The notes below the pieces were generated by a model that had not been told where the DNA came from, did not search any database, and saw only the letters and a list, made by a program, of their open reading frames with translations. A stretch of DNA of 64,000 bases from Curtobacterium sp. Leaf183 (GTDB lineage: Bacteria > Actinomycetota > Actinomycetes > Actinomycetales > Microbacteriaceae): positions 618,665-682,664 of the forward strand of contig NZ_LMPO01000009.1 in assembly GCF_001424385.1 (NCBI RefSeq), in the 5' to 3' direction. The position numbers and the translations under genes are program-made. The first letter of the stretch is position 1. Every line of letters starts with the position of its first letter. Positions 48,580-59,666 of this stretch are shown one piece after another.

Positions 48580-49877
48580 CGGCGTCGACCGTCCACGAGC
48601 GGGACGCCACGCGCAGCGTCGGGCAGTCGCGTCGCACCCCGGGCAGCGAGGTCGTGCCGACTCGGCAGGTCACGGGCGAAGGAGAGCACGACGCCGATCG
48701 CCACGAGGGTCATGATGAGCGCCGACCCACCGGCCGAGATGAGCGGGAGCGGGACGCCGAGCACGGGGAGCAGCCCGAGGACCACCCCGATGTTGACGAG
48801 CGCCTGGCCGATGATCCACGCGAGCACCCCGCCGGTGACGGTGCGCACGAAGGCGTCGTCGGAGAGCCGGATGATGCGGACCATGCTGACGGCGAGTACG
48901 ACGAACAGCGCCAGGACGACGACGGCACCGATCAGGCCGAGCTCTTCGCCGATGATCGCGAAGATGTAGTCGTTGTCCGCCTCGGGCAGCCACGACCACT
49001 TCGCCTTGGAGTTGCCGAGGCCGACGCCGAACACGCCGCCGGACGCCAGCGCCCACATGCCGTGGACGGGCTGCCAGCAGAGGTCCTGGTACTGGCTGGT
49101 GTCGGTGCAGCCCGACAACCACGCGCTGATGCGGGACGAGCGGGAACTCGACGCCATCGTGATGAACGGCAGCAGGACCAGGATCGCGCCGACGCCGAGA
49201 CCGATGTGCCGCAGCCGGACCCCGCCGACGAACATCGCGCCGAAGACCAGGATCATCATGACCATCGCGGTCCCCTGGTCACCGCCGAACAGCACGAGGC
49301 CGATCGAGCCGGCCGTCACGAGGCCGATGGGCGGCAGGATCTGCTTCCACTGGTCGAGCTTGAAGCGCTTCTGGTAGACGATCGTGCCGATGCCGAGCAC
49401 GAGGGCGAGCTTGAGGATCTCGGACGGCTGGGCGGTGAAGGTGCCGAGCTTGATCCAGTTCCGGTTGCCCTGGATCGAGTAGCCGAGCGGCGTCAGCACG
49501 ACCGCCGCCTGCACGACGAGACCGAGCACGATGACCCAGCGCGAGTACTTCCGCCACACGCCGGTCGGGATCCGGCTCGCCACGAGCATGAGCGGCACGC
49601 CGATGATCGCGTACAGACCCTGGCGGGTGAAGGCGCCGAAGAAGTCGTGCGTCTTGGCGTACTGCTCGACGCTCGAGGACGACAGCACCATCACGACGCC
49701 GAAGACGACCAGAAACAGCGTGACGCCGAGGATCGAGTAGAAGGTGCTGGACTCCGCGACGAAGACGTTCTTCACCGCGACGACCGCGCCGTTCGGACGA
49801 CGCGTCCTGCTCGGCTGACCGCTCGTGCTCCGGCCGCTACGCGCGGTGGTCGGAAGGTCCGTCGGTGTCGTCGCCAT
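48576..49877 (-). CDS. ftsW: SEDS family peptidoglycan polymerase FtsW
   Basis: 433 aa, about ten membrane helices after a 45-residue basic cytoplasmic start. Conserved SEDS stretches: [74 protein letters not shown], and [23 protein letters not shown]. It polymerises lipid II glycan at the septum with the transpeptidase FtsI encoded upstream in the cluster. The ATG at 49877 has GGAGGAA 5 nt before it and lies inside the end of murD (41-bp overlap). Confidence 0.96.
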   Translation of the reverse strand: MATTPTDLPTTARSGRSTSGQPSRTRRPNGAVVAVKNVFVAESSTFYSILGVTLFLVVFGVVMVLSSSSVEQYAKTHDFFGAFTRQGLYAIIGVPLMLVASRIPTGVWRKYSRWVIVLGLVVQAAVVLTPLGYSIQGNRNWIKLGTFTAQPSEILKLALVLGIGTIVYQKRFKLDQWKQILPPIGLVTAGSIGLVLFGGDQGTAMVMMILVFGAMFVGGVRLRHIGLGVGAILVLLPFITMASSSRSSRISAWLSGCTDTSQYQDLCWQPVHGMWALASGGVFGVGLGNSKAKWSWLPEADNDYIFAIIGEELGLIGAVVVLALFVVLAVSMVRIIRLSDDAFVRTVTGGVLAWIIGQALVNIGVVLGLLPVLGVPLPLISAGGSALIMTLVAIGVVLSFARDLPSRHDLAARGATRLPDAARGVPLVDGRRR

Positions 49878-51372
49878 CGGCGTTTCCTCCCAGGTGCTCG
49901 TGGACCGCCGCCGCGAACCGGCGACCCCGGTCCGCGTAGGAACCGAACTGGTCGAACGACGCAGCGGCCGGCGCGAGGAGGACCGTGTCGCCCGGTCTCG
50001 CGACCGATGCGGCATGCCGGACCGCCTCGGGCATGACCTGATCAGTGTCCGGTGCTTCGACCTGCAGGAGCGGTACCGTCGGCGCGTGTCGCGCGAATGC
50101 CTCGAGCACGGGGGTCCGGTCGGTGCCGATCACGACGACGCCGCGCGCGGCGGGACCGAACCGCGCGACGAGTCCGTCGATGTCGACGCCCTTGAACTGC
50201 CCGCCGAGGATCCACACGACGGACTCGAAGGACGACAGCGAGGCGGTGGCCGCGTGCGGGTTCGTCGCCTTCGAGTCGTCGACCCAGACGATGCCGTCGG
50301 CGCTCGTCGCGACGCGCTCGGTGCGGTGGTGGTCGGCTCGGAAGGCCTGGACCGCGCGCTGGATCGAACTCGGTCGGACGGACCCGGCGCGGGCCAGTGC
50401 CGCCGCCGCGAGCACGTTCATCGTCATGTGCGGGCTGTCGAGCCCGGCCTGCACCAGGTCGGCGTGGGTCGCGAGCTCGAGCGCGCTGTTCCGGCGGTCC
50501 TCGGTGAAGGCGCGGTCGCACAGCACGTCCTCGACGATGCCGACCTCGCTGGGACCCGGGATGCCGGGCGTGAACCCGACCGCGCGGCACCCCTCGACCA
50601 CGTCCGCGTCCTCGACCATCGCGCGGGTGGCGTCGTCGGTGACGTTGTAGACGCAGGCCAGCACGGTGCGCTCGTAGACCTTGGCCTTGGCGGCCCGGTA
50701 CGCCTGGGCGGACCCGTGCCACTCGAGGTGGTCGTCGGCGATGTTCAGGCACGCCGACGCGAGCGGCAGCACGGCGCCGTCGCCGGAGTCCGCCATGTAG
50801 TGCAGCTGGTGGCTCGAGAGCTCGACGACGAGCACGTCGAACCCGTCGGGATCGCGCACGACGTCGAGCACCGGCACGCCGATGTTCCCGCACGCGACCG
50901 CGCGGAGGCCCTCGGCCTCGTACATCGCGGTGGTGAGCTGGGTCGTGGTGGTCTTGCCGTTCGTGCCGGTGATCGTCACCCACGGGGCGGCGACGGGGCC
51001 GCGGACGACCTTGTCCCGCACCCGCCAGGCGAGCTCGATGTCACCCCACACGGTGCTGTTGGCGACCGCCCACTGCACGGTGGGGTTGTGCGGCGGGAGG
51101 CCGGGTGACACGACCACGAGGTCAGGAGCCTGTTCGGCGAGGGACGCGGGGACGGCCTCGAGCGGGGTCTGGACGAACCGCGCCCCGATCACGTCGAGGA
51201 GCTCGACGCTGTCCGCCGGGGCGTCCGACGAGTACACCGTGACCGAGCTGCCGAGCTCGACCAGGGTGTCGGCGACGGAGAACCCGGTCGCGCCGAGCCC
51301 GAGCACGGCGACGTCGAGGCCCTTCCAGCCCTCGGACCACCAGCTGTCGAGGCCGTCGAGTCGTTCAGCCAA
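49837..51372 (-). CDS. murD: UDP-N-acetylmuramoyl-L-alanine--D-glutamate ligase
   Basis: 511 aa from a TTG at 51372, which overlaps the mraY stop by 8 bp; an in-frame GTG at 51408 would add 12 residues and overlap by 44 bp. The first family-like residues are [36 protein letters not shown]-loop [18 protein letters not shown] near 125, [12 protein letters not shown], and [20 protein letters not shown] are conserved. It adds D-glutamate to UDP-MurNAc-L-Ala. Confidence 0.93.
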   Translation of the reverse strand: MAERLDGLDSWWSEGWKGLDVAVLGLGATGFSVADTLVELGSSVTVYSSDAPADSVELLDVIGARFVQTPLEAVPASLAEQAPDLVVVSPGLPPHNPTVQWAVANSTVWGDIELAWRVRDKVVRGPVAAPWVTITGTNGKTTTTQLTTAMYEAEGLRAVACGNIGVPVLDVVRDPDGFDVLVVELSSHQLHYMADSGDGAVLPLASACLNIADDHLEWHGSAQAYRAAKAKVYERTVLACVYNVTDDATRAMVEDADVVEGCRAVGFTPGIPGPSEVGIVEDVLCDRAFTEDRRNSALELATHADLVQAGLDSPHMTMNVLAAAALARAGSVRPSSIQRAVQAFRADHHRTERVATSADGIVWVDDSKATNPHAATASLSSFESVVWILGGQFKGVDIDGLVARFGPAARGVVVIGTDRTPVLEAFARHAPTVPLLQVEAPDTDQVMPEAVRHAASVARPGDTVLLAPAAASFDQFGSYADRGRRFAAAVHEHLGGNADGDDTDGPSDHRA

Positions 51373-52468
51373 CGCGCGCGATCCATTCCAGGTAGAAGAG
51401 CCCGACACCCGCGGCGACGCAGAGCCCGGCGATGATCCAGAACCGCACGACGACGGTGACCTCGGCCCAGCCCTTGAGCTCGAAGTGGTGGTGCAGCGGA
51501 CTCATCCGGAAGATCCGCTTGCCGTGGGTGATCTTGAAGTACGCCCGCTGCAGGATGACCGACCCGGTGACGATGAAGAACAGGCCACCGATCAGGATCA
51601 GGAGCAGCTCGGTGCGGCTGAGGATCGCGAGACCGGCGAGTGCACCGCCGAGGCCGAGCGACCCGGTGTCCCCGAGGAAGATCTGCGCCGGGGACGTGTT
51701 GTACCAGAGGAAGCCGATCAGGCCGCCGCACACCGCAGCCGCGACGACGGCGAGGTCGAGTGGGTTGGTCACGGTGTAGCAGGCGTGCTCGGTGCTGGCG
51801 TCGAGGCGCGGACTGCCGCAGGCCTGGTTCGACTGCCAGAAGCCGATGATCACGTAGGACCCGATCGCCAGGATGCTCGATCCCGTGGCCAGACCGTCGA
51901 GCCCGTCGGCCACGTTGACGCCGTTCGACGTCGAGACCGTGAGCAGCACGATCCACGCCAGGAACAGGATCGTGCCGATGACCGTGCCGAGCGCCATGAA
52001 GTCGAGCCAGGGGATGTCCCGGATGGCGGAGACCATCGTCGACGCCGGCGGCTTGCCGGTCGAGGACGGGACCACCAGGGCCACCGTGGCGAAGATGACG
52101 CCGACGATGACCTGGCCGAGCACCTTGGCCCAGCCGCCGAGCCCGAGACTGCGCTGCCGCCGGACCTTGAGGAAGTCGTCGACGAACCCGACGAAGCCGA
52201 GTCCCACCATCAGGAAGAGCACGAGCATGCCGGAGAGCGTCACGGAGTCGCGGCCGACCAGGTGCCCGACGAAGTAGCCGATCACCGTCCCGAGGATCAG
52301 GACGATGCCGCCCATGGTCGCGGTGCCGCGCTTGGTGTGGTGCGACTGCGGTCCGTCGTCGCGGATGAACTGTCCCCAGCCGAGCCGGTGGAACAGCTTG
52401 ATGAACAGCGGCGTGAGCAGCAGTGTGAACACCAGCGACACCGCGCCGGCGATCAAGAGGGCGATCAT
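51365..52468 (-). CDS. mraY: Phospho-MurNAc-pentapeptide transferase
   Basis: 367 aa, ten membrane helices. It transfers the UDP-linked precursor to undecaprenyl phosphate, giving lipid I. Motifs: [31 protein letters not shown] with the aspartate pair (about 92-99), [42 protein letters not shown], and [15 protein letters not shown] with the histidine triad. The ATG overlaps the murF stop (ATGA). Confidence 0.97.
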   Translation of the reverse strand: MIALLIAGAVSLVFTLLLTPLFIKLFHRLGWGQFIRDDGPQSHHTKRGTATMGGIVLILGTVIGYFVGHLVGRDSVTLSGMLVLFLMVGLGFVGFVDDFLKVRRQRSLGLGGWAKVLGQVIVGVIFATVALVVPSSTGKPPASTMVSAIRDIPWLDFMALGTVIGTILFLAWIVLLTVSTSNGVNVADGLDGLATGSSILAIGSYVIIGFWQSNQACGSPRLDASTEHACYTVTNPLDLAVVAAAVCGGLIGFLWYNTSPAQIFLGDTGSLGLGGALAGLAILSRTELLLILIGGLFFIVTGSVILQRAYFKITHGKRIFRMSPLHHHFELKGWAEVTVVVRFWIIAGLCVAAGVGLFYLEWIARVG

Positions 52469-53940
52469 GCGGACACACCTCCGAGGCGGTCGCCGAGGAA
52501 GCGCAACCCGGCCGACTTCGACGACTTCACCAGGACGACGTCGCCGGGGCGCACCATCTCCTGCAGCGTGTGGACGGCGTCGTCGACGTCCTCGATGAAC
52601 ACGGACTCGCCGTCCCACGACCCCTCGAGGGTGGCGGCCTGGTGGATGGGCATCGCACCGCGGCCGACGACCACGAGCTGCCCGATGCCGAGCCGGACGA
52701 CGAGCCGACCGATGCGGTCGTGCTCCTCCACCGAGAACTCGCCGAGCTCGGCCATCTCGCCGAGCACGGCGATGGTCCGCTCCCCCGGCCGCACGACCTG
52801 CGCCAGGGTACGGAGCGCGGCCGACATCGAGTCGGGCGAGGCGTTGTAGGCGTCGTTGATGACGGTGACGCCCTCGGGTCCGCCCTGCAGCAGCTCCATG
52901 CGCCAGCGCTCGGCGCGCGTCATCGACGCGAGTGCCGCGGCGCCGTCGGCGAGCGGGACGCCCCAGCGGTGGGCGACGGCCAGGGCGGCCGTCGCGTTCA
53001 TGGCGTGGTGCTCGCCCAGGATGGCGAGGCGGACGTCGACGGTCTCGGGGACCTGCGCCGATCCTCCAGAGCGTCCTGGAGGCGCGGTGAGCGTGAAGCG
53101 GGTGCCGTCGCGGTCCGTCACGACGTCGGACAGGCGGTAGTCGGCCTGGTCAGCGGTGCCGAAGCCCACGACGTGGGCAGCGGTCAGGTCGCGCATCGCA
53201 GCGACCCGGTCGTCGTCGACGTTCAGCAGGGCGGTCGCCGAGTCCGGCAGGTCGGTGACCATCTCGGACTTGGCGCGCTGCGTGGCCTCGATGCCGCCGA
53301 ACTCGCCCGCGTGCGCCAGGCCCACCTTGAGGACGACACCGGTGTCCGGCTCGGCCACGCGGACGAGCTTGGCGATGTGGCCTTTGCCGCTCGCACCCAT
53401 CTCGACCACCAGGTACCGGGTGTCGTGGGTGATGCGCAGCATCGAGATCGGCGCGCCGACGTGGTTGTTGAACGAGCCCTCGGGCGCGACGGTCTCGCCG
53501 TGTCCGGACAGGATCGTGCGGAGCATGTTCTTGGTGCTCGTCTTGCCGTTCGAGCCGGTGATGCCGACCACCCGGAGCGGTGCGGGCGAGCCGTCGTCGT
53601 CGACGCGGTCGGCGCTCGAGGCGCGGACCCGGGCGACGACCTCGTGCGCGAGCGCGGCGAGGGCGGCGTACCCGTCACGGACGACGATCTGTGCGGTGGC
53701 GGAACCGTCGGGCAGGTCGACGGGCCGCTCGGTGACGACCAGTGCGGCACCGGCCTCGGCCGCAGCGGCCACGAAGCGGTGGCCGTCGGTCTCCTCGCCG
53801 AGCAGCGCGAAGAAGACGCTGCCGGGCCGGACCAGGCGGGAATCGGTCTCCACCTGACCGTCGACGACGGACTCGGAGGCACCGCGGAGCAGCTCGCCGT
53901 CGATCGCGGCGGCGACCTCGGCGAGGGACAGGGCGATCAT
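52465..53940 (-). CDS. murF: UDP-MurNAc-tripeptide--D-alanyl-D-alanine ligase
   Basis: 491 aa. It adds the D-Ala-D-Ala dipeptide. [24 protein letters not shown] in the N-domain, the P-loop [21 protein letters not shown] (about residues 125-145), [14 protein letters not shown], and [17 protein letters not shown] in the C-domain are all family features. ATGA overlaps with murE upstream and mraY downstream. Confidence 0.97.
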   Translation of the reverse strand: MIALSLAEVAAAIDGELLRGASESVVDGQVETDSRLVRPGSVFFALLGEETDGHRFVAAAAEAGAALVVTERPVDLPDGSATAQIVVRDGYAALAALAHEVVARVRASSADRVDDDGSPAPLRVVGITGSNGKTSTKNMLRTILSGHGETVAPEGSFNNHVGAPISMLRITHDTRYLVVEMGASGKGHIAKLVRVAEPDTGVVLKVGLAHAGEFGGIEATQRAKSEMVTDLPDSATALLNVDDDRVAAMRDLTAAHVVGFGTADQADYRLSDVVTDRDGTRFTLTAPPGRSGGSAQVPETVDVRLAILGEHHAMNATAALAVAHRWGVPLADGAAALASMTRAERWRMELLQGGPEGVTVINDAYNASPDSMSAALRTLAQVVRPGERTIAVLGEMAELGEFSVEEHDRIGRLVVRLGIGQLVVVGRGAMPIHQAATLEGSWDGESVFIEDVDDAVHTLQEMVRPGDVVLVKSSKSAGLRFLGDRLGGVSA

Positions 53941-55559
53941 CGCGCGTCCTCCACCGGGCCGGCGTTCGGCTCCCAGCCGGCCTCACGGAGTGCCGCGCGG
54001 GCTTCGTCGCGGGCCGAGTACGGGGTGCGCACGCCCTGGATGTCGCGGTAGTCCTGGTGTCCGGGACCGGCCCAGAGGATCGAGTCGCCCTCGCCGACGA
54101 GTCCGACGGCGGTGCGGATCGCCGCTTCGGGTGGGCTGACCTCGTGGATCTCGTGCTCGGGCAGCGCGGCGCGGGCGGCGTCGACCAGGGTCTTCCGGAT
54201 CGAGGCGGCGTCCTCGAAGCGCGGGTGGTGGTCGGTGACGACGAGGATGTCGGAGCCCTCGGCAGCGACCCGGGCCATGTCCGCGCGCTTGGTGGTGTCG
54301 CGGTCCCCGTCGGCGCCGAACAGCATGACGACCTTGCCCGGCGTGAACTGCCGGACGGCGGCGAGCGTGTTGAGGAACGCGTCGGGGCTGTGGCCGAAGT
54401 CGACGTAGACGCTGGGGCCGCGGTCGCCGGACACGCGCTCGGTCCGGCCGGGCAGGTAGCACTCGATCGCGCTGACGGTGCCGTCGCCGGCGTCCTCGTA
54501 GTGCCGGTGGCCGCTCTCGAGCGCGTGCGCGATCGCCCCGAGCTCGAAACCGCCCTCGACGAGCATGACGATCGCCAGCGCGGCGTTGGCAGCCATGTGC
54601 CAGCCGATGAGCGGCACGCGGGTGGTGAGCTCGCGGCCCTCGGGTCCGGTCAGCCGGAACTCGGTGTAGGCCGCGTGTGCCTCGACGATGTCGACGTGCC
54701 ACTCGGCCTCGACCTCGGGGTGCACCGTGATCGTGGTGACCGGGATGCGGGAGTCCTGGACGACGCGCTGACCCCAGTCGGTGTCGAGCGAGACGACGCC
54801 GCGACGGCCGTGCTCCGGCTGGAACAGCGGCAGCTTGGCCTGGTAGTACTCCTCCATGTCGGCGTAGTCGTCGAGGTGGTCGTGACTCAGGTTGGTGAAC
54901 GCGACGACGTCGAACACGATGCCGTCGACGCGGTGGCGGCTGAGGGCCTGCGCGCTCACCTCGACGGCGACCGCGCGGACCTCGCTCTCGCGCATGCGGG
55001 CGAGCAGGGCGTGCATCTCGCTCGCCTCGGGGGTGGTCAGGCGGCTCGTGACGCTGAGCGAGCCGATGTGACGCTCGGCGGTGGAGCTCAGTCCCGTGAC
55101 CAGGCCGAGCTGCTTGAGGATGCCCTCGAGGATGTACGACGTGCTGGTCTTGCCGTTGGTGCCGGTGACCGCGAAGAGCTGCGGCAGGTCCGTGGCCTCG
55201 TCCGGGTGGGTGCGGTACACCCAGGCCGCGACGTCGCCGAGCGCCGCACGGGGGTCGTCCACGACGAGGACCGGCAGTCCGGATCCCTGGGCGACGTCGA
55301 CACCCTCGGCGTCGGTGAGCACCGCGACGGCGCCGCGCTCGGCGGCCTCGGCTGCGAACTCCGCACCGTGGCGGTTCGCACCGTGCACGCCGACGAACAG
55401 GTCACCCGGCTGCACCTCGGCAGCGCTCAGGGTGACGCCGGTCGTCTCGACGGCGTCCAGCGACCCGACGACCCGCAGGCCGAAGCCGTTGGCCAGCTCG
55501 GCCACGGCCCTCGGGGTCGGGTGTTCGGGTCGGAGGACCGGGGGGATCCGTGCGGACAA
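53937..55559 (-). CDS. murE: UDP-MurNAc-L-Ala-D-Glu ligase for residue 3 (MurE)
   Basis: 540 aa. It adds the third stem-peptide amino acid. P-loop FAVTGTNGKTSTSYIL (GTNGKT at 133-138), FTNLSHDHLDDYADMEEYY, and VYVDFGHSPDAFLNTL are typical. At residues 443-450 the acceptor loop reads DHHPRFED where meso-diaminopimelate enzymes have DNPR..(D/E)P, so another residue, perhaps homoserine as in the B-type peptidoglycan of Curtobacterium, may be used. The TTG at 55559 is preceded by GGAAGAAGGAG; an in-frame GTG at 55577 is an alternative. It starts 35 bp after the ftsI stop. Confidence 0.93.
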   Translation of the reverse strand: MSARIPPVLRPEHPTPRAVAELANGFGLRVVGSLDAVETTGVTLSAAEVQPGDLFVGVHGANRHGAEFAAEAAERGAVAVLTDAEGVDVAQGSGLPVLVVDDPRAALGDVAAWVYRTHPDEATDLPQLFAVTGTNGKTSTSYILEGILKQLGLVTGLSSTAERHIGSLSVTSRLTTPEASEMHALLARMRESEVRAVAVEVSAQALSRHRVDGIVFDVVAFTNLSHDHLDDYADMEEYYQAKLPLFQPEHGRRGVVSLDTDWGQRVVQDSRIPVTTITVHPEVEAEWHVDIVEAHAAYTEFRLTGPEGRELTTRVPLIGWHMAANAALAIVMLVEGGFELGAIAHALESGHRHYEDAGDGTVSAIECYLPGRTERVSGDRGPSVYVDFGHSPDAFLNTLAAVRQFTPGKVVMLFGADGDRDTTKRADMARVAAEGSDILVVTDHHPRFEDAASIRKTLVDAARAALPEHEIHEVSPPEAAIRTAVGLVGEGDSILWAGPGHQDYRDIQGVRTPYSARDEARAALREAGWEPNAGPVEDAR

Positions 55560-55594
55560 GTGCTCCTTCTTCCTCACCACGGGGACGGCCTGGA

Positions 55595-57364
55595 CTACCA
55601 CGTGGAGGGGTAGGTCTGCGCCTCGGTCGTGGAGGGGGCGACGCGGTACTTCTCGAGCACCTGGGACATGAGTGTGCGGAACGCCGGAGCCGCTCCGCTC
55701 GAGAACTTGCTCGTCTGCGGCTTCGTGAACGTCACCGTGACAACATACTGGGGGTCCTCGGCGGGTGCCATTCCGGCCACCGAGATGATGCGCTGGGAGC
55801 CGTAGCCCTTGCTGCCCTCGGCCACCTCGGCGGTGCCCGTCTTGGCGGCGATGTTGTAGCCGGAGATCGGCTTCATCCCCACCAGGGTGCCGCCCGTGAC
55901 CACGCTCTGGAGCATGTCGGTCACCTGGGTGGCCGCGTTCGCGGACACGACGCGCTCACTCTGCACGTCGGGCGCGTCGATCGTGGTGCCGTCGGCCGTG
56001 GTGCAGCCCTTGACGAAGTGCAGCGGGATCCGGACGCCCTCGTTCGCGATGGTCTGGTAGATGCTCGCGACCTGCATCGCCGTCGTCGAGATGCCCTGCC
56101 CGAACATCGAGTTGATGCCCGTCTGCTGGTCCCAGTTCGGGCTCGCGCCGTACTGCATGCCCGGCTGGCCCGGGTAGTCGATCGCCGACTCCGGCTGGAA
56201 CAGGCCGAACTTCTTCATGACGTCGTAGCGCTGCTGGTCGGTCAGCCGTGACCCGAGCTCGGTGATGCCGACGTTCGACGAGTCGCGCAGGATCCCGGTG
56301 AGGGTCAGGTTCTCGGTGGGGTGGTACTCGGCGTCGTGGATCGTCCCGCCCCACGGGAAGGTCCGCTCGTAGGGGACGACGACCCCGGTGGTCGGGGTGG
56401 CCTTGCCCTGGTCGATGAGCGCCGCCGCGATGGCCGCCTTGATCGTCGAGCCGGGCTCGTACGAGTCGGTGAGCGCTCGCGAGCCGAACGCGCCCTTGTC
56501 CGTCGTGGCGTCGACGTCGTTCGGGTCCACGGTCGGGTAGTCCGCGACCGCCAGGACCTCGCCGGTCTTCACCTTGGTCACCGTGGCGGTCGCCGACACC
56601 GCCTGGAGCTTCTGGGCCGCGTCCGCGATGTCCTGCGACGCCATGTACTGCAGGTCGCTGTCGATCGTCGTCTGCAGGGTCCCGCCGTCCTTGGCCTGCT
56701 TGGTCGTCACCGTGCTGCCCGGCAGCTGGACGCCGTCCTCGCCGCGCTCGTAGGTCTGCGAGCCGTTGGTGCCCGCCAGGCACTTGTCGTAGGCGTACTC
56801 CAGCCCGGCCTGCGCGCCGTCGGTGCCCATGAAGCCGGTGATGTTGCCCGTGGTCGCACCGGTCGGGTACGTGCGGGCCGACTGCTGCTGCGGGTAGAGC
56901 CAGGGCACGTCGAGCGCACGGACCGCCTCGTACTGCTTCACGTCGAGGCCCTTGACCAGGTACGCGAAGTCGGACGTGGGGTCGGCGTCGATCGACTTCC
57001 GCATCGCCGCGGCGTCGCCGTCCGCGGCCTTCGCGATGGCGGTCAGGGCGTCGGCCACGCTGACGTCCTTGACGCGGGTGCCGCCGAGTTTGCCCTCGAA
57101 GTCCTTGACCAGCCGCGGGGCCGTCGTGATGTTGTAGCGCGTCACGCTGTCGGCGAGTGCGGTGCCGTTGCGGTCGACGATCGATCCGCGCGTGCCGTAG
57201 AGGGTCACCGGGATGCTGCGCTTGGCGCTCGAGGCCTTGTTCAGCTCGGCCGCCTGGACGACCTGGATGTCGACGAGGCGGATCACGAAGACCGCCACCA
57301 GGGCGATCACGGCGACGATGACGACGCTGTAACGGAGTCGGCGGTTGCGGATCGTCTTCGTCAC
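55595..57364 (-). CDS. ftsI: Septal class B penicillin-binding protein FtsI/PBP3
   Basis: 589 aa. A single N-terminal membrane helix (about residues 10-32) is followed by the dimerisation domain starting RGSIVDRNGTALADSV and the transpeptidase domain: active serine in YEPGSTIKAA (STIK), SSN in RDSSNVGITELG, and KTGTA in IAAKTGTAEVAEG. It cross-links septal peptidoglycan with FtsW. A GTG start precedes TKTIRNRRLRYSVV. Confidence 0.97.
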   Translation of the reverse strand: MTKTIRNRRLRYSVVIVAVIALVAVFVIRLVDIQVVQAAELNKASSAKRSIPVTLYGTRGSIVDRNGTALADSVTRYNITTAPRLVKDFEGKLGGTRVKDVSVADALTAIAKAADGDAAAMRKSIDADPTSDFAYLVKGLDVKQYEAVRALDVPWLYPQQQSARTYPTGATTGNITGFMGTDGAQAGLEYAYDKCLAGTNGSQTYERGEDGVQLPGSTVTTKQAKDGGTLQTTIDSDLQYMASQDIADAAQKLQAVSATATVTKVKTGEVLAVADYPTVDPNDVDATTDKGAFGSRALTDSYEPGSTIKAAIAAALIDQGKATPTTGVVVPYERTFPWGGTIHDAEYHPTENLTLTGILRDSSNVGITELGSRLTDQQRYDVMKKFGLFQPESAIDYPGQPGMQYGASPNWDQQTGINSMFGQGISTTAMQVASIYQTIANEGVRIPLHFVKGCTTADGTTIDAPDVQSERVVSANAATQVTDMLQSVVTGGTLVGMKPISGYNIAAKTGTAEVAEGSKGYGSQRIISVAGMAPAEDPQYVVTVTFTKPQTSKFSSGAAPAFRTLMSQVLEKYRVAPSTTEAQTYPSTW

Positions 57365-57424
57365 GCGGTGCGGTCCTTCCCGGCTGGTTCTGCTGACCCG
57401 GAGGTCACCTGGTTGACCCGCAGG

Positions 57425-58138
57425 TCACCGGGTGGAGGGTGCCTGGAGCTGGTTCGGGTCGGACTCTACGGACGGCGACGAGGAACCCCCGGCCGACGCG
57501 CTGGCGCCGTCGGTCTTCTCAGCGTCGGCCGTGCCGGACCCCGCACCGGCAGCGCCGGTCGTGCCCGCGGCGTCGGCGGTGCCCGTGGTGTCAGCGGTGC
57601 TGCCGGCCGCCGGGCCGTTCTCCTTGCTCGTCGCCGTGTCGCCGGGCTTCGCGACCAGCGGCACGTCGTCGAGCAGCGAGTTGGGCACCTGGTTGGCGGT
57701 GTTGCCCGTGGCCTCGTCCGGCGTGGCCGGGGTCGGGGTGCCGTAGACACGACCAGTCTTCGGGTCGAGGTACACGGGCGTCGAGTTCGCGATCATGCCG
57801 AGCGACTGCGCGTTGCGAGCCAGGTTCTGCGGCGAGTCGAGTACGCGCAGGTCCTCGGAGAGCGACTGCTGCGTCCGGCTCAGCGACGTCTGCTCGGCCG
57901 ACAGGGAGTTCAGTTCGTAGGCGCCCTGGCTGAGCACCATGCTGATGCCGAGCTGCGCGAGGAGCAGGGTCCCGAGCGCGGCCACCGCGACGATCGCGTA
58001 GGCGACCTTCGGACGAGCGCGACGCTGGGCCCTGGTGGACGTGACCTCGACGAGCTCCGGCCGGTGTCGGTCGCCCGACGGACGCGGCGTGCGCGACGGG
58101 AGGACGGCAGGGTCGACGAGTGCGAGGTTCGTGCTCAT
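57425..58138 (-). CDS. FtsL-like divisome protein with long acidic/Ala-rich tail
   Basis: 237 aa. A short Arg-rich cytoplasmic part (1-43), one membrane helix (KVAYAIVAVAALGTLLLAQLGISMVL, about 44-69), a leucine-zipper-like coiled coil (ELNSLSAEQTSLSRTQQSLSEDLRVLDSPQNLARNAQSLGMI) and the short PVYLDP strand match the FtsL plan. A tail of about 105 residues, rich in Ala, Thr, Gly and Asp, follows and is unusual. Position between rsmH and ftsI is where ftsL belongs. Assigned by topology and context rather than strong similarity. Confidence 0.8.
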   Translation of the reverse strand: MSTNLALVDPAVLPSRTPRPSGDRHRPELVEVTSTRAQRRARPKVAYAIVAVAALGTLLLAQLGISMVLSQGAYELNSLSAEQTSLSRTQQSLSEDLRVLDSPQNLARNAQSLGMIANSTPVYLDPKTGRVYGTPTPATPDEATGNTANQVPNSLLDDVPLVAKPGDTATSKENGPAAGSTADTTGTADAAGTTGAAGAGSGTADAEKTDGASASAGGSSSPSVESDPNQLQAPSTR

Positions 58139-58139
58139 G

Positions 58140-59111
58140 TCACTTCCGGATCCGCTCGGCCGCGCGGAGTCGCACGGGTGTTGCTCGGGGGTTGGCTGCG
58201 CGTTCGGCCTCGTCGGCCAGTTCCGCGCCCTTCACGACCAGCGCGAAGGTGGGGGCGTGCTCGGGGAGCTCCACCGGCAGGTCGGCCGGGGCGCTCGAGG
58301 TGGTCCGCGCGACGAGCGCCCGCTTGACGATGCGGTCCTCGAGGGACTGGTACGACTCGACGACGATCCGGCCGCCGACCGCGATGGCGTCGAGCGCCGC
58401 CGGGATCGCCCGCTCGAGGACGCTGAGCTCGGTGTTGACCTCGATGCGCAGCGCCTGGAAGACCCGCTTGGCCGGGTGCCCCTGGCGCTGGATCGCCACC
58501 GGGGTGGCGTCGTGCAGGACCTGGACCAGGTCGCCGGACATCGTGAACGGCTGCTCGGCGCGCCGTTCGACGATCGCCTTGGCGTAGCGGCCGGCGAGCT
58601 TCTCCTCGCCGTAGCGCTGGAAGATGCGGCGGAGTTCGCGCTCGTCGTACTCGGCGAGGACCTCGGCGGCGGTGATGCCCTGCGTCCGGTCCATCCGCAT
58701 GTCGAGGGGTGCGTCCTGGCTGTAGGCGAAACCGCGCTCCGCCCGGTCGAGCTGCAGCGACGAGACGCCGAGGTCGAACAGCACGCCGTCGACCTCGCGC
58801 ACGCCGACCTCGTCGAGCGCCGCGTCGATCTCGTCGTAGACGGTGTGCACCAGGTGCACCCGGTCGCCGAAGCGCGCCAGGCGCTCCCCCGCGATGCCGA
58901 GTGCGTCGGTGTCGCGGTCGAGCCCGATCAGCGTCAGCTCCGGGAACCGCTCGAGGAGCCCCTCGGAGTGGCCGCCCATGCCGAGCGTCGCGTCGATGAC
59001 GACCTTGCCGGGGCCGTCGAGCGTGGGGGTGAAGAGGTCCACGATGCGCTCGAGCATCACGGGGGTGTGCGGGAACCGCTGGGGGGTGTCGCCGTCGATG
59101 TGGTCTGTCAT
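58140..59111 (-). CDS. rsmH: 16S rRNA (cytosine(1402)-N(4))-methyltransferase
   Basis: 323 aa. The SAM-binding core opens with [89 protein letters not shown] and [16 protein letters not shown] are specific for RsmH (MraW). It methylates C1402 in the decoding centre. The ATG at 59111 is chosen over 59183 on family alignment, with AGGG upstream. One base separates its stop from the ftsL-like start. Confidence 0.97.
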   Translation of the reverse strand: MTDHIDGDTPQRFPHTPVMLERIVDLFTPTLDGPGKVVIDATLGMGGHSEGLLERFPELTLIGLDRDTDALGIAGERLARFGDRVHLVHTVYDEIDAALDEVGVREVDGVLFDLGVSSLQLDRAERGFAYSQDAPLDMRMDRTQGITAAEVLAEYDERELRRIFQRYGEEKLAGRYAKAIVERRAEQPFTMSGDLVQVLHDATPVAIQRQGHPAKRVFQALRIEVNTELSVLERAIPAALDAIAVGGRIVVESYQSLEDRIVKRALVARTTSSAPADLPVELPEHAPTFALVVKGAELADEAERAANPRATPVRLRAAERIRK

Positions 59112-59216
59112 GTGCAGCCCTGATCCCCTGGGCCGCTGACCCGGATCCCCATCCATACCGACCTGACACCGGGGAAGGTGCATCAGGGCAGACGGCTGGG
59201 AGTCCCGATCCGCGGA

Positions 59217-59648
59217 TCAGAAGATGCCCGGGATCACCTCCTCGTCGTTCTCTGCGAAGGCCTCTTCGGCTTCGGCGTAGTAGGTCTCCCACGCGGTGGT
59301 CGACCAGATCTCGGCACGGTCACCGGAGCCGATGACCGTGAGGTCCCGCTCGAGCCCCGCGTACTCACGGAGGTTCTGCGGGATCGTCACGCGGTTCTGC
59401 TTGTCGGGCTGTTCTGCGCTGGCCCCCGAGAGGAACAGGCGCATGTAGTCCCTGGTGCGCTTCGACGTCATCGGCGCCTGACGGATGCGCTCGTGGATCT
59501 CCTCGAACGTGCGAGCACTGAAGACCACGACGCACCGCTCCTGGCCGCGGGTCATCACGAGCCCCCCGGACAGTTCGTCCCGGAACTTGGCGGGGAGGAT
59601 CACGCGACCCTTCTCGTCGAGCTTCGGGGCATGGGTACCGAGCAGCAC
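59217..59648 (-). CDS. mraZ: Transcriptional regulator MraZ
   Basis: 143 aa, exactly the usual size. Two AbrB/SpoVT-like halves: [43 protein letters not shown] and [43 protein letters not shown]. It binds DNA upstream of its own operon and represses the division/wall cluster. The GTG at 59648 has GGGAGG 7 nt upstream; the longer frame to 59714 would code through the putative operator. First gene of the cluster. Confidence 0.97.
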   Translation of the reverse strand: MLLGTHAPKLDEKGRVILPAKFRDELSGGLVMTRGQERCVVVFSARTFEEIHERIRQAPMTSKRTRDYMRLFLSGASAEQPDKQNRVTIPQNLREYAGLERDLTVIGSGDRAEIWSTTAWETYYAEAEEAFAENDEEVIPGIF

Positions 59649-59666
59649 TCGGGGCCTCCCCTCAGC

